Below, in pieces: positions 41,676 through 49,939 of a stretch of 53,519 bases of DNA; the stretch's first letter is position 1; every line of letters begins with the position of its first letter. Both the position numbers and the translations under genes were made by a program. The stretch comes from an uncultured Collinsella sp. (GTDB lineage Bacteria > Actinomycetota > Coriobacteriia > Coriobacteriales > Coriobacteriaceae). Location of the stretch: positions 1 through 53,519 of the forward strand of contig UQWV01000004.1 of the NCBI GenBank assembly GCA_900544845.1, given 5' to 3'. Under the pieces are notes generated by a model. It did no database searches, was not told the origin of the DNA, and saw only the letters and a program-made list of their open reading frames with translations.

Positions 41676-41686
41676 TCCAAAAGCAA

Positions 41687-42940
41687 TTAATCGTTGAAGC
41701 GGGATTGGCGGCCGAAGGATAGGGCGGTGTCGCCGAATTTGTCTCGGACGGCATCGATGGCGACGGAGAGGTCGCGTCGGTCGCTGGACTGGGCTCCGCG
41801 GTCGTCGACCTCGCAGAACAGGTCGGTCTGGATACCGCCCTGGTGGTTGAAGTCGCTCATGCCGATGCCTGCCAGGCGCACGTGCATGCCTTCCTGCCAG
41901 ATGTTGTCGAGCAGCTCGAGTGCTACTGCCACAAAGATATTCTCATCGTCGGTAGGGTGGGGAAGCCTGCGCTGTGCCGTGCGTCCGCTGCCGTAAGAGT
42001 ATTTGAGCTTGAGCGTCACGGTGCCGCCCGTCAGCCCCTGGCGGCGCAGGCGGCGCCCAACAGACTCGCCCAGTAGTGCAATCGCCGCCACAATGTCTCC
42101 GCGCTCGGTCAAATCCTTGGCAAAGGTGCGCTCATTGCTCACTGATTTGATCTCGCGCTCCTCATCCAGACTTGTGACCTCGGAAACCTCGAGACCCAGC
42201 GCACGTTGGCGCATACGCTCGCCGTTGACGCCAAAGATTGCAGCCAGGGTGGACTCCGGCGCGCGTGAAAGCTCACCCAGCGTATAGATGCGCATGCGGC
42301 GCAGCCGCTCCTCGGCCGACCGCCCGATGCCGCTCATGGCAGACACCGGCAGCGCGGCCAAAAATCGCTGCTCCGTGCCGGGGCGCACAATGGTCAGGCC
42401 AAAGGGCTTGTCGCGCTCGCTTGCAATCTTGGCCACCGTCTTGTTGCAGCCCACGCCAATGGAGCACGTCACTCCCAGCTCTGCCACGCGATCGCTTATA
42501 CGCCGCGCAACCAGCAGCGGGTCTTCGGGCGCAAAGCGACCCGGTGTGATATCGATGAAGGCTTCGTCGATGGATACGCGCTCAACGCGCGGGGTCTCGT
42601 CGGCGAGAATCGCCATAACCTGCGCGCTTACCTCGCGGTAGCGATCAAAGTGCCCGTGCGTCCAAATGGCTTGCGGGCACAAGCGCCGTGCCTCGGCTGA
42701 GGGCATGGCGGAGTGCACGCCAAAGCGACGTGCCTCATACGAACACGTGGACACGACGCCACGCGAATCGGCGTCTCCGCCCACGATGAGCGGCTTTCCG
42801 CGCCATTCGGGATGATCGAGCATCTCCACGCTCGCAAAAAACGCATCAAGGTCCATCAGACCCACCGCCGGACCCGTCCAGGGAGGCGGCGTGACGCCCA
42901 TGGCATCCTCATAACCGTATGTATGTTCGCGTCTTTCCAT
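41687..42940 (-). CDS. dinB: DNA polymerase IV (Y-family, DinB)
   Basis: 417 residues. The palm motifs are LMDLDAFFASVE (first metal Asp) and VSIDEAFIDIT (catalytic Asp/Glu), with SYEARRFGVHSAMP and GVGCNKTVAKIASERDKPFG typical of DinB. The little-finger domain follows from about residue 240 with no obvious beta-clamp motif examined. It starts MERREHTYGYEDAMG; a later ATG is possible. It bypasses lesions with low fidelity. It is convergent to the RAYT gene, with the REP composite between them. Confidence 0.94.
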   Translation of the reverse strand: MERREHTYGYEDAMGVTPPPWTGPAVGLMDLDAFFASVEMLDHPEWRGKPLIVGGDADSRGVVSTCSYEARRFGVHSAMPSAEARRLCPQAIWTHGHFDRYREVSAQVMAILADETPRVERVSIDEAFIDITPGRFAPEDPLLVARRISDRVAELGVTCSIGVGCNKTVAKIASERDKPFGLTIVRPGTEQRFLAALPVSAMSGIGRSAEERLRRMRIYTLGELSRAPESTLAAIFGVNGERMRQRALGLEVSEVTSLDEEREIKSVSNERTFAKDLTERGDIVAAIALLGESVGRRLRRQGLTGGTVTLKLKYSYGSGRTAQRRLPHPTDDENIFVAVALELLDNIWQEGMHVRLAGIGMSDFNHQGGIQTDLFCEVDDRGAQSSDRRDLSVAIDAVRDKFGDTALSFGRQSRFND

Positions 42941-43056
42941 GTCATGAGTATACCGCGCAGCTCATGTGGGGTGCGTGTATGTGCTTGCAAATCCCGAATT
43001 CTTGTCTAAGATATGGATTTGCCCTCGACTACACCGAAGAAGTTGGTCTCACGGAC

Positions 43057-43085
43057 TTCACCTGCCCGCGTCGATGGCGTATTAT
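43057..43085 (+). promoter_or_regulatory. Candidate promoter of the rpsP operon
   Basis: TTCACC (43057-43062) and TATTAT (43080-43085) with a 17-base spacer, 57 bases before the rpsP TTG. The -35 is weak. The 201-base gap from dinB is otherwise featureless. Confidence 0.45.
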
Positions 43086-43141
43086 GTTCAACTGTTTGTT
43101 TGTAGTTGCAGCCTAAAGCTGCTTGGTTGGAGGAGTTTCCT

Positions 43142-43483
43142 TTGGCAGTCAAGATTCGCCTTGCTCGTCACGGCGCTAAGAAGCGTCCGTACTACCGTGT
43201 CGTCGTCGCCGATTCCCGCGCCCCGCGTGACGGTCGTATCATCGAGGAGGTTGGCCGCTACAACCCGATGACCGCCCCCAAGACCATCAACCTTGACCTC
43301 GAGAAGATCGCCGACTGGCAGTCCAAGGGCGCTCAGCTCACCGACGCCGTCGCCGCTCTGGTCAAGGCCGCCAACGAGGGCGAGAAGACCGAGACCGTCG
43401 TCAAGAAGTCCAAGAAGCAGCTCGCCAAAGAGGCCGAGGCCGCTAAGGCTGCCGCTGAGGCCGCTGAGGGCGCCGAGGAGTAA
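43142..43483 (+). CDS. rpsP: 30S ribosomal protein S16
   Basis: About 113 residues from TTG 43142 with GGAGGAG 6 bases upstream. VKIRLARHGAKKRPYYRVVV and RDGRIIEEVGRYNPM are the S16 hallmarks. A Lys/Ala/Glu-rich C-terminal extension follows the ~80-residue core. An in-frame upstream ATG at 43106 would add residues outside the family. It heads rpsP-khpA-rimM-trmD-lepB. Confidence 0.96.
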   Translation: MAVKIRLARHGAKKRPYYRVVVADSRAPRDGRIIEEVGRYNPMTAPKTINLDLEKIADWQSKGAQLTDAVAALVKAANEGEKTETVVKKSKKQLAKEAEAAKAAAEAAEGAEE

Positions 43484-43486
43484 ATC

Positions 43487-43771
43487 GTGCCTGAGGTTGA
43501 CGCTGCACAGCTCGAGGGTGAGGCAATGCTCTCAGATCGCATCGCCGATCTCGTCGAATATCTCGTTGTTCAGATCGTCGACGACCCGGATTCCGTGAGC
43601 CTTGAGGTCATCGATGGTGACGACGCCTCTACGATTGAGGTTTCGGTCGCCGAGGATGACGTCGCTAAGGTCATCGGCCGTCGTGGCCGTACCATCAAGG
43701 CCATTCGCACGCTCGCCCGTGCACTGGCCGCTCGCCTCGACACTGCTGTCGAGGTAGAGGTTCTGGGCTAG
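43487..43771 (+). CDS. khpA: KH-domain RNA-binding protein KhpA
   Basis: 94 residues from GTG 43487 with GAGGAG 6 bases upstream. The single KH domain is shown by VIGRRGRTIKAIRTLARAL (GxxG motif GRRG). It lies between rpsP and rimM, the usual place. KhpA partners KhpB/Jag in RNA control of cell division in streptococci; the role here is assumed. A shorter start at ATG 43526 is possible. Confidence 0.92.
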   Translation: MPEVDAAQLEGEAMLSDRIADLVEYLVVQIVDDPDSVSLEVIDGDDASTIEVSVAEDDVAKVIGRRGRTIKAIRTLARALAARLDTAVEVEVLG

Positions 43772-43775
43772 GACC

Positions 43776-44297
43776 TTGAGGTCCCAGTACAAAAACATCG
43801 CCCGTGTGGTCAAGCCGCACGGAAGGAAGGGGGAGGTCCTCGCGCAGCCGCTGCGGGGGCTTCCTTCTGTATTAGAGCCGGGTATGCGCGTCGCCCTGAC
43901 GCCGCCGGCGCTCAAGCGCGACCGCTTTTGCACGGTCGTATCCGTCACCGATACGGGCGATGGCGATCTGGTCTCGTTTGAGGGCATTGACGATTTGACG
44001 GCCGCCGAGGGCATCACGGGATGCTACGTGCTGGCAAATCGTGACGACTTTGAGCTCGATTCGCTTGACGCTGCCTATACCGACCTGATGGGTCGCGAGG
44101 TGGTCGACGAGCGCTTCGGTTCGCTCGGCACGATCGTCGAGATTATGTCGACGCCCGCTAACGATGTTTGGGTTGTCGAGGGTGATCGGTACGGCGAGGT
44201 ACTGATTCCCGTGATCGAGCAGGTCGTGCTCGATCTTCCCGACACAGGAACAATTTCCGTCCACGTTATGGACGGCCTGATCGATATGGACAAGTAG
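43776..44297 (+). CDS. rimM: Ribosome maturation factor RimM
   Basis: 173 residues from TTG 43776. VVKPHGRKGEVLAQPLRGL is the RimM N-domain signature, and the PRC-barrel half contains LIPVIEQVVLDLP. It helps 16S processing through S19. It is 10 bases before trmD, the conserved pair. Confidence 0.93.
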   Translation: MRSQYKNIARVVKPHGRKGEVLAQPLRGLPSVLEPGMRVALTPPALKRDRFCTVVSVTDTGDGDLVSFEGIDDLTAAEGITGCYVLANRDDFELDSLDAAYTDLMGREVVDERFGSLGTIVEIMSTPANDVWVVEGDRYGEVLIPVIEQVVLDLPDTGTISVHVMDGLIDMDK

Positions 44298-44307
44298 GGA
44301 GGAAAAC

Positions 44308-45066
44308 ATGCTGATCGAGACCCTTTCGGTCTTTCCCGAGATGTTTGAGCCCGTCATGTCCACGTCGATCTTGGGCCGCGCCCGCAAGGCCGGCCTTTTT
44401 GATTTTAAGGCGTATAACCTGCGCGACTGGACGCACGACCGCCATCGTACCGTCGATGACGAGCCGTACGGCGGCGGGCAGGGCATGCTCATGAAGGTCG
44501 AGCCTATCGCAGAGGCCATCGAAGCCATTAGCGCAGAGGGTCCCAAGCCCACTGTGGTGTTCTTTACCCCCTGTGGCGAGCCTTTTACGCAGCATGTGGC
44601 CGAGCGCCTGCTCAAAAACGAGCGCCTGCTGTTTGTGTGCAGTCGCTACGAAGGCGTCGACGAGCGCGCGTATGCGTATGCCGACGAGCGTCTGTCGATC
44701 GGCGACTATGTGCTTACGGGTGGCGAGCTACCCGCCATGGTCGTTGCCGATGCCGTCGTACGCCTCATCCCCGGCGCCCTGGGCGACGAGATGAGCAACG
44801 TGGACGAGTCGTTCTCGACCGCCGAGGACGGAGGCCTGCTCGAGTATGCGCAGTACACTCGCCCTGCTGAATTCAACGGCGAGGGCGTGCCGCCGGTGCT
44901 CGTGAGCGGTGACCATGCCAAGGTTGACGCCTGGCGCCGTAAGAATGCCATCGAGCGCACCTGCCGCTGGCGTCCCGACCTGATCGAGACGGCACGGCTT
45001 ACGCCCCAGGAGCGCGCATACGCGCAGGAGATCCTTGACGCTTCGTATTCGCAGAGCGAGGAGTGA
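44308..45066 (+). CDS. trmD: tRNA (guanine37-N1)-methyltransferase
   Basis: 252 residues. It opens MLIETLSVFPEMFEPVMST, has PYGGGQGMLMKVEPI and the trefoil-knot SAM-binding LTGGELPAMVVADAVVRL. It methylates G37 in tRNAs reading CNN and related codons, preventing frameshifts. Full length. GGAGG precedes the ATG. Confidence 0.97.
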   Translation: MLIETLSVFPEMFEPVMSTSILGRARKAGLFDFKAYNLRDWTHDRHRTVDDEPYGGGQGMLMKVEPIAEAIEAISAEGPKPTVVFFTPCGEPFTQHVAERLLKNERLLFVCSRYEGVDERAYAYADERLSIGDYVLTGGELPAMVVADAVVRLIPGALGDEMSNVDESFSTAEDGGLLEYAQYTRPAEFNGEGVPPVLVSGDHAKVDAWRRKNAIERTCRWRPDLIETARLTPQERAYAQEILDASYSQSEE

Positions 45067-45068
45067 GT

Positions 45069-45632
45069 ATGGTTCCTACGCAACATTCCGCGTTGAGGGG
45101 CGCTTTTGAGTGGATCGCGGTCATCGCGATCGCTCTTGTGGCCACCTTCCTGATCCGCACCTTTGTGGTCGAGCCCTTTGTGGTCCCCACCGGCTCTATG
45201 GAGGACACAATCGAGATTGGTGACCAGATCCTGGCGCAAAAGGTGAGCCTCGAGCTCGGTCAGCCCGTCAAGCAGGGCGATATCGTGGTGTTTCACAACC
45301 CCGATGGCACCTCGGAGCATGATGTTCTTGTCAAGCGCGTTATTGCCACGGCCGGCCAGACGGTCGACCTGCAGGACGGCAAGGTGGTCGTTGACGGCCA
45401 AGCGCTTGACGAGGGTTATACGACGGGCATGAGCTGGCCGCTTTCGGTCCAAGCGCCCGGCGCCCAGGTGAGCTATCCCTACACCGTCCCCGATGACTGT
45501 GTGTGGGTGATGGGCGACAACCGAGAGAACTCAGCCGACTCTCGCTATTTTGGGCCGGTCGACCGCTCCGATTTAATGGCCGTGGCACTCGTTCGCTACT
45601 GGCCGCTCAACCGCATCGGCGCTATCGACTAA
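45069..45632 (+). CDS. lepB: Signal peptidase I
   Basis: 187 residues. One N-terminal membrane helix (about 13-32) precedes catalytic Ser43 in PTGSMEDTIEIGD and Lys89 in VLVKRVIATAG; MGDNRENSADSRYFGPV is box E. It cleaves Sec and Tat signal peptides outside the membrane. ATG 45069 is 5 bases after GAGGAG; a GTG at 45063 is the other option. It is small, single-helix, gram-positive type. Confidence 0.95.
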   Translation: MVPTQHSALRGAFEWIAVIAIALVATFLIRTFVVEPFVVPTGSMEDTIEIGDQILAQKVSLELGQPVKQGDIVVFHNPDGTSEHDVLVKRVIATAGQTVDLQDGKVVVDGQALDEGYTTGMSWPLSVQAPGAQVSYPYTVPDDCVWVMGDNRENSADSRYFGPVDRSDLMAVALVRYWPLNRIGAID

Positions 45633-45691
45633 AAACCGCTATAGTACAGTACCTAACCGTGTAATCGTTTCGACGAGGGGATATTAGAGGC

Positions 45692-46603
45692 ATGAACGCT
45701 TCATCGCTTTCCTTCCAAGACATCATCCTGCGCCTCCAGCAGTACTGGGGCGAGCAGGGCTGCGTCATTATGCAGCCTTATGACTCCGAGGTCGGTGCCG
45801 GTACCTTCCATACCGCGACCACGCTGCGCTCGCTCGGTCCCGCCGAGTGGCGCACCTGCTATGCGCAGCCTTGCCGCCGTCCCGCCGACGGCCGCTACGG
45901 CGAGAACCCCAACCGCATGCAGCACTACTATCAGTTCCAGGTGCTCATCAAGCCCTCGCCGGTCAACGCCCAGGAGCTCTACCTGGGTTCGCTGGCCGCC
46001 ATTGGCCTGGACCCCAACGACCATGACGTCCGCTTTGTCGAGGACGACTGGGAGAGCCCGACCCTGGGCGCCTGGGGCCTTGGCTGGGAGGTTTGGCTCA
46101 ACGGCATGGAGGTCACGCAGTTTACGTACTTCCAGCAGGTGGGCGGCATCGAGGTCGACCCCGTGCCCGTCGAGATCACCTACGGCCTGGAGCGTATCGC
46201 CATGTATGCCCAGGGCGTCAACTCCGTCTACGACCTGGTGTGGAGCTACCTGCCCGACGGCACGCCCATGACCTACGGCGACGTGTTCTTGGAGAATGAG
46301 CGCGAGTTCAGTGCTTATAACTTTGAGGTCGCCAACGTCGAGATGATGCGTCAGAAGTTTGACGACTACGAGGCCGAGTGCCATTCCTGCCTGGAGCGAA
46401 AGCTGCCGCTGCCGGCGTACGACTGTGTCATGAAGTGCAGCCACGCCTTCAACCTGCTCGATGCCCGCGGTGCCCTATCCGCGGTCGAGCGTGCCAACTA
46501 CATCCTGCGCGTCCGCGCCGTCGCCAAGGCGTGCTGCGAGGCCTACATGGCCGAGGTCGCCGGAGTCAACGAGAATGCCGACCAGGAAGGCGAGGTGGCG
46601 TAA
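45692..46603 (+). CDS. glyQ: Glycyl-tRNA synthetase alpha subunit
   Basis: 303 residues. FQDIILRLQQYWGEQGCVIM and EVGAGTFHTATTLRSLG are the class II alpha-subunit motifs, with PCRRPADGRYGENPNR following. It is the catalytic half of the bacterial alpha2beta2 enzyme and is 3 bases before glyS. No T-box leader is seen upstream. Confidence 0.97.
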   Translation: MNASSLSFQDIILRLQQYWGEQGCVIMQPYDSEVGAGTFHTATTLRSLGPAEWRTCYAQPCRRPADGRYGENPNRMQHYYQFQVLIKPSPVNAQELYLGSLAAIGLDPNDHDVRFVEDDWESPTLGAWGLGWEVWLNGMEVTQFTYFQQVGGIEVDPVPVEITYGLERIAMYAQGVNSVYDLVWSYLPDGTPMTYGDVFLENEREFSAYNFEVANVEMMRQKFDDYEAECHSCLERKLPLPAYDCVMKCSHAFNLLDARGALSAVERANYILRVRAVAKACCEAYMAEVAGVNENADQEGEVA

Positions 46604-46606
46604 GCC

Positions 46607-48703
46607 ATGGCAGACGCTAAGGATTTCCTGTTTGAGATTGGTACGGAGGAAATGCCCTCCGCACCGTTGAACAATGCCGTCAAGCAGCTTGGCACCATGA
46701 TCGCCAAGGGCCTCGACGAGGCCGGTCTGGCCCATGGCGAGGTCCGCGTGATCTCGAGCCCGCGTCGTCTGGCTGCGCTCGTGGCCGATGTCGCCACTGC
46801 GACCGATGAGGTCCATGAGGTCAAGCGCGGTCCCGCGGCAAACATTGCCTTCGATGCCGACGGCAACGCCACCAAGGCCGCCCAGGGCTTCGCCCGCAAG
46901 TGCGGTGTGGCTGCCGAGGACCTGGTTCGACGCGAGGACACTGACGGTCGCGAGTATGTGTTCGCCGAGAAGAACATTCCCTCCGCACCGGCTACGCCGA
47001 TTCTGACCGCTCTGTGCGAGAAGACTATTGCCGGCCTGCAGTGGCCCAACTACCGCAGCCAGCGCTGGGGCCACGAGCACGCGACCTTTGTTCGTCCGGT
47101 CCGTTGGATCTGCTGCCTTTTGGGCGAGGATGTTGTTCCCGTGTCGTTTGCCGACGTGACGAGTGGCAACACCACGCGTGGTCATCGCGTACTTGGCCCT
47201 GGTGACCACGTTGTCGCCAGCCCCGCCGTCTACGAGCAGGTGCTCGAGGACGCCGGCGTGCTCTCTGCTGAGCGTCGTCGCGAGGCGATTCTCGCCGGTA
47301 TCGCCGAGGTCGAGGCTGCCCGTCCCGGCTGCCATGTCGATACGCCTAAGAAGGTTTTCGAGGAGGTTATCAACCTCTGCGAGTGGCCGACGGTGCTCGT
47401 CGGTACTTTCGACGAGGAGTTCCTCAAGGTCCCGCACGAGATTATCTGCGAGTCCATGCTCACCAACCAGCGCTACTTCCCGATCTATGACGGCGAGGGC
47501 AAGCTCACGCGTGAGTTCGTGGTCGTCTCCAACAGCAAGCCCGAGAATGCCGAGCGCGTGATCGACGGCAACGAGCGCGTCGTGCGCGCCCGTCTAGACG
47601 ACGCTAAGTTCTTCTACGAGGAGGACCTGAAGATCTCCCTCGACGAGTTCCGCGAGCGTCTGGCCAAGGTTGCCTTCCAGGAGAAGCTCGGCAGCGTGCT
47701 CGCCAAGTCCGAGCGCATCGAGCAGCTCGCGCTCGCTATTGCCCGCGAGGCTCATCTGGGCGCCCATCTTGCCGCCGACGCTGCTCGCGCCGCGCACCTG
47801 TGCAAGGCCGACCTGGTGTCCAACGCCGTCGTCGAGTTCACGAGTCAGCAGGGCGTGATGGGCGGTTACTACGCCACCGCGATGGGGGAGAACGACGAGG
47901 TCGCCCACGCCATTCGCGATCACTATCGTCCCCGTTTTGCCGGTGACGAGCTGCCTGAGGGCACCGCTGGCTGCATCGTGGCCTGCGCCGACAAGCTTGA
48001 TACCATCGCCGGTATCTTTGCCATCGGCGAGCCCCCGACTGGCTCCTCCGATCCCTACGCGCTGCGTCGTGCCGCTATCGGTATCATCAACATCCTGCGC
48101 GACCGTCTGCCGATCGATCCCACGTCGCTCATCGACTTTGCGCTCGAGCTCTATAGCGAGCAGGGCATTGAGTTCGACGCCGCCGAGGTCGCCCAGCAGG
48201 TTCGTGACTTCTTCCATGGCCGCCTGGTGAGCATGGCCCGCGACGAAAAGATCCCGGCCGATACCGTTGCCGCCGTCTCCGCGGTGCACATTATCGCCCC
48301 GTCCGTCTTCTTCGCCCGCTGCGCCGCCCTCGACGAGGCCCGCAAGAACGACGCTGAGACGTTCGACAACCTGGCGACCGCCTATGCCCGCGCCGCGCAT
48401 ATCTCCAAGCCTGAGCTTGGTGCGGAGTATGACCGCAGCCTGATGGGCGAGGTCGAGCTCGCGCTCGCCGACGCCTCCGAGGCCGCTCAGACCGCTGTCG
48501 ATGCCGCCCTTGCTGTCGAGGACTACCCGGCCGCATTTGCCGCCCTCGCCGCCCTGCGCGCGCCCATCGACCGTTTCTTCGATGAGGTCATGGTCATGGA
48601 CAAAGACGAGCAGCTTCGCGATAATCGCCTTAAGCTGCTCAACCGCTTCGAGGCCGTTTTCTCCGGCATTGCCAACATCGGTGAGCTTGCCCGCAAAAAG
48701 TAA
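46607..48703 (+). CDS. glyS: Glycyl-tRNA synthetase beta subunit
   Basis: 698 residues, normal length. FLFEIGTEEMPSAPLNNAVK opens the protein; ESMLTNQRYFPIYDGEGKL and ADKLDTIAGIFAIGEPPTGS are conserved (the latter HD-like), and a DALR-like anticodon-binding domain closes it. It binds tRNA-Gly. AAGCC before the ATG is weak, which fits translational coupling with glyQ. Confidence 0.97.
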   Translation: MADAKDFLFEIGTEEMPSAPLNNAVKQLGTMIAKGLDEAGLAHGEVRVISSPRRLAALVADVATATDEVHEVKRGPAANIAFDADGNATKAAQGFARKCGVAAEDLVRREDTDGREYVFAEKNIPSAPATPILTALCEKTIAGLQWPNYRSQRWGHEHATFVRPVRWICCLLGEDVVPVSFADVTSGNTTRGHRVLGPGDHVVASPAVYEQVLEDAGVLSAERRREAILAGIAEVEAARPGCHVDTPKKVFEEVINLCEWPTVLVGTFDEEFLKVPHEIICESMLTNQRYFPIYDGEGKLTREFVVVSNSKPENAERVIDGNERVVRARLDDAKFFYEEDLKISLDEFRERLAKVAFQEKLGSVLAKSERIEQLALAIAREAHLGAHLAADAARAAHLCKADLVSNAVVEFTSQQGVMGGYYATAMGENDEVAHAIRDHYRPRFAGDELPEGTAGCIVACADKLDTIAGIFAIGEPPTGSSDPYALRRAAIGIINILRDRLPIDPTSLIDFALELYSEQGIEFDAAEVAQQVRDFFHGRLVSMARDEKIPADTVAAVSAVHIIAPSVFFARCAALDEARKNDAETFDNLATAYARAAHISKPELGAEYDRSLMGEVELALADASEAAQTAVDAALAVEDYPAAFAALAALRAPIDRFFDEVMVMDKDEQLRDNRLKLLNRFEAVFSGIANIGELARKK

Positions 48704-48737
48704 GCCAGCCTGCGCATAAGCGCAAAAGGAGCCCCGC

Positions 48738-49613
48738 ATGGATTGCCCGGTCACCGCTCGTCCCACCGTTATCGTTATCTCCGACTCGCTCGGCGATACC
48801 GCTTGTGAGGTGGTGCTTGCGGCGTCCGGGCAATTTGATGTAGGGGCTTTTCGCGTTTTGCGCCTGCCTAAGGTGACCTCCGTGGAGCAGGTCAAGTCAT
48901 TTGTGGGGCCGCGCGTCGATGCCGACCATCGCGATATCGCCGTGTTCCACACCATCGTCGATCCGGCGCTTCGCGCCCGCGTGCTCGATTATTTGGGCAT
49001 GCTGCACATTCGCTCGGTCGACCTGATCGGTCCGACGCTCGCCGTATTGTCGTCGCTCATCGGTGTGCCGCCCAAAGGCGTTGCGGGCGTGATTCACAAG
49101 ACCGACGATCGGTATTTCCATCGTATCGAGGCCATGGAGTATTTCGTTGAGCACGATGACGGTCGTGGTTGTGACGATCTGTCGGGTGCCGATATCGTGC
49201 TGCTGGGTGTGTCGCGTACATCCAAGACGCCGCTGTCGATGTATTTAGCCTATCAGGGCTACAAGGTCGCCAATGTTCCGTTGGCGCATGGCATGGAGCC
49301 GCCCAAGTCGATTTACGAGGTTGACCCGATGCGCCTGTTCGGCTTGATTTCGACCGTCGATGTGATTTCCGAGATTCGCGATAGCCGCTTGGGCGATGAC
49401 TACGCCCGTGCCGTTGCCGGCTCCTATGCCGAGCCCGAGAGCGTGCGCGGCGAGCTTGAGGAAGCTCGTGCCCTCATGAAGCGCTTAGGCTGCTTTGTTG
49501 TGCGTACCGACGGCAAAGCCATCGAGGAAAGCGCTGCCGAGATCATTGCTCACCTCGAAGAGATTCAAGAGGCAAGAGCCCGCCGTGCCGCCCGTCGCGT
49601 TCAACAAAAGTAG
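48738..49613 (+). CDS. ppsR: Pyruvate, phosphate dikinase regulatory protein
   Basis: 291 residues. The DUF299 motifs are ISDSLGDTACEVV at the start and the P-loop-like GVSRTSKTPLSMYLAYQGYK; HKTDDRYFHRIEAMEYFVEHDDG is the other conserved block. The family is a bifunctional Thr kinase (ADP-dependent) and phosphorylase that switches PPDK. The gene lies just upstream of ppdK. Its last codons (CAA AAG TAG) coincide with the AAAAGTAG arm of a REP unit. Confidence 0.94.
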   Translation: MDCPVTARPTVIVISDSLGDTACEVVLAASGQFDVGAFRVLRLPKVTSVEQVKSFVGPRVDADHRDIAVFHTIVDPALRARVLDYLGMLHIRSVDLIGPTLAVLSSLIGVPPKGVAGVIHKTDDRYFHRIEAMEYFVEHDDGRGCDDLSGADIVLLGVSRTSKTPLSMYLAYQGYKVANVPLAHGMEPPKSIYEVDPMRLFGLISTVDVISEIRDSRLGDDYARAVAGSYAEPESVRGELEEARALMKRLGCFVVRTDGKAIEESAAEIIAHLEEIQEARARRAARRVQQK

Positions 49614-49672
49614 CTCACTTGGGACAAGGTTGTTTGGGTAGCTAATTTGGGACGGGGCTCTTTTAGCTAACC
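49606..49672 (+). repeat. REP copies overlapping the ppsR stop codon
   Basis: A degenerate copy starts with AAAAGTAG at 49606-49613 (containing the ppsR stop) and TTGGGACAAGG; an exact core AATTTGGGACGGGGCT follows at 49644-49659, flanked by GGTAGCT and TTAGCTAACC. Confidence 0.8.
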
Positions 49673-49704
49673 AAAGAGAATACTTGGAAATAATGCTGAT
49701 AAAT

Positions 49705-49817
49705 GGTAAAGCGATTTAGCAAAAACATCGCATCCGACCTGCACTTTCCTTGTAGTGGTATCTTCATAAGGTAACCACCTTTACCTACCGTTTACCGCCG
49801 GTTTTAGCACGTTTACC
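49705..49817 (+). promoter_or_regulatory. TTTACC repeats upstream of ppdK (candidate operator)
   Basis: TTTACC occurs at 49780-49785, 49791-49796 and 49812-49817, spaced 11 and 21 bases, close to one and two helical turns, and its complement GGTAAA at 49705-49710. A TATAGT at 49859-49864 is a possible -10 without a good -35, which would suit an activator bound at these repeats. Confidence 0.4.
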
Positions 49818-49871
49818 AAACCGCGCACCCTCTGCTCAAGCCTGTCCAAAACCCGCCGTATAGTTCCCTCA

Positions 49872-49892
49872 CGGCCCACATCCGGTGGGCCG
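49872..49892 (+). other. Hairpin in the ppdK leader
   Basis: CGGCCCAC and GTGGGCCG form a perfect 8-bp stem with a 5-base loop, about 47 bases before the ppdK start. No T-run follows. It may stabilise the mRNA 5' end. Confidence 0.4.
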
Positions 49893-49939
49893 ATTCGTTA
49901 CCACGGTCGTGCGCGAGAGCGCATGGAAGGGGAAGTATC

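Noticed and set aside
40393..41680. Complete IS200/IS605 insertion sequence
   Set aside because: No tnpB and no defined element ends; the protein's YxHDNP motif, HTH tail and surrounding REPs fit a RAYT better.
45633..45691. T-box riboswitch before glyQ
   Set aside because: The 59-base spacer is too short and has no AGGGTGGNACCGCG-like sequence or specifier structure.
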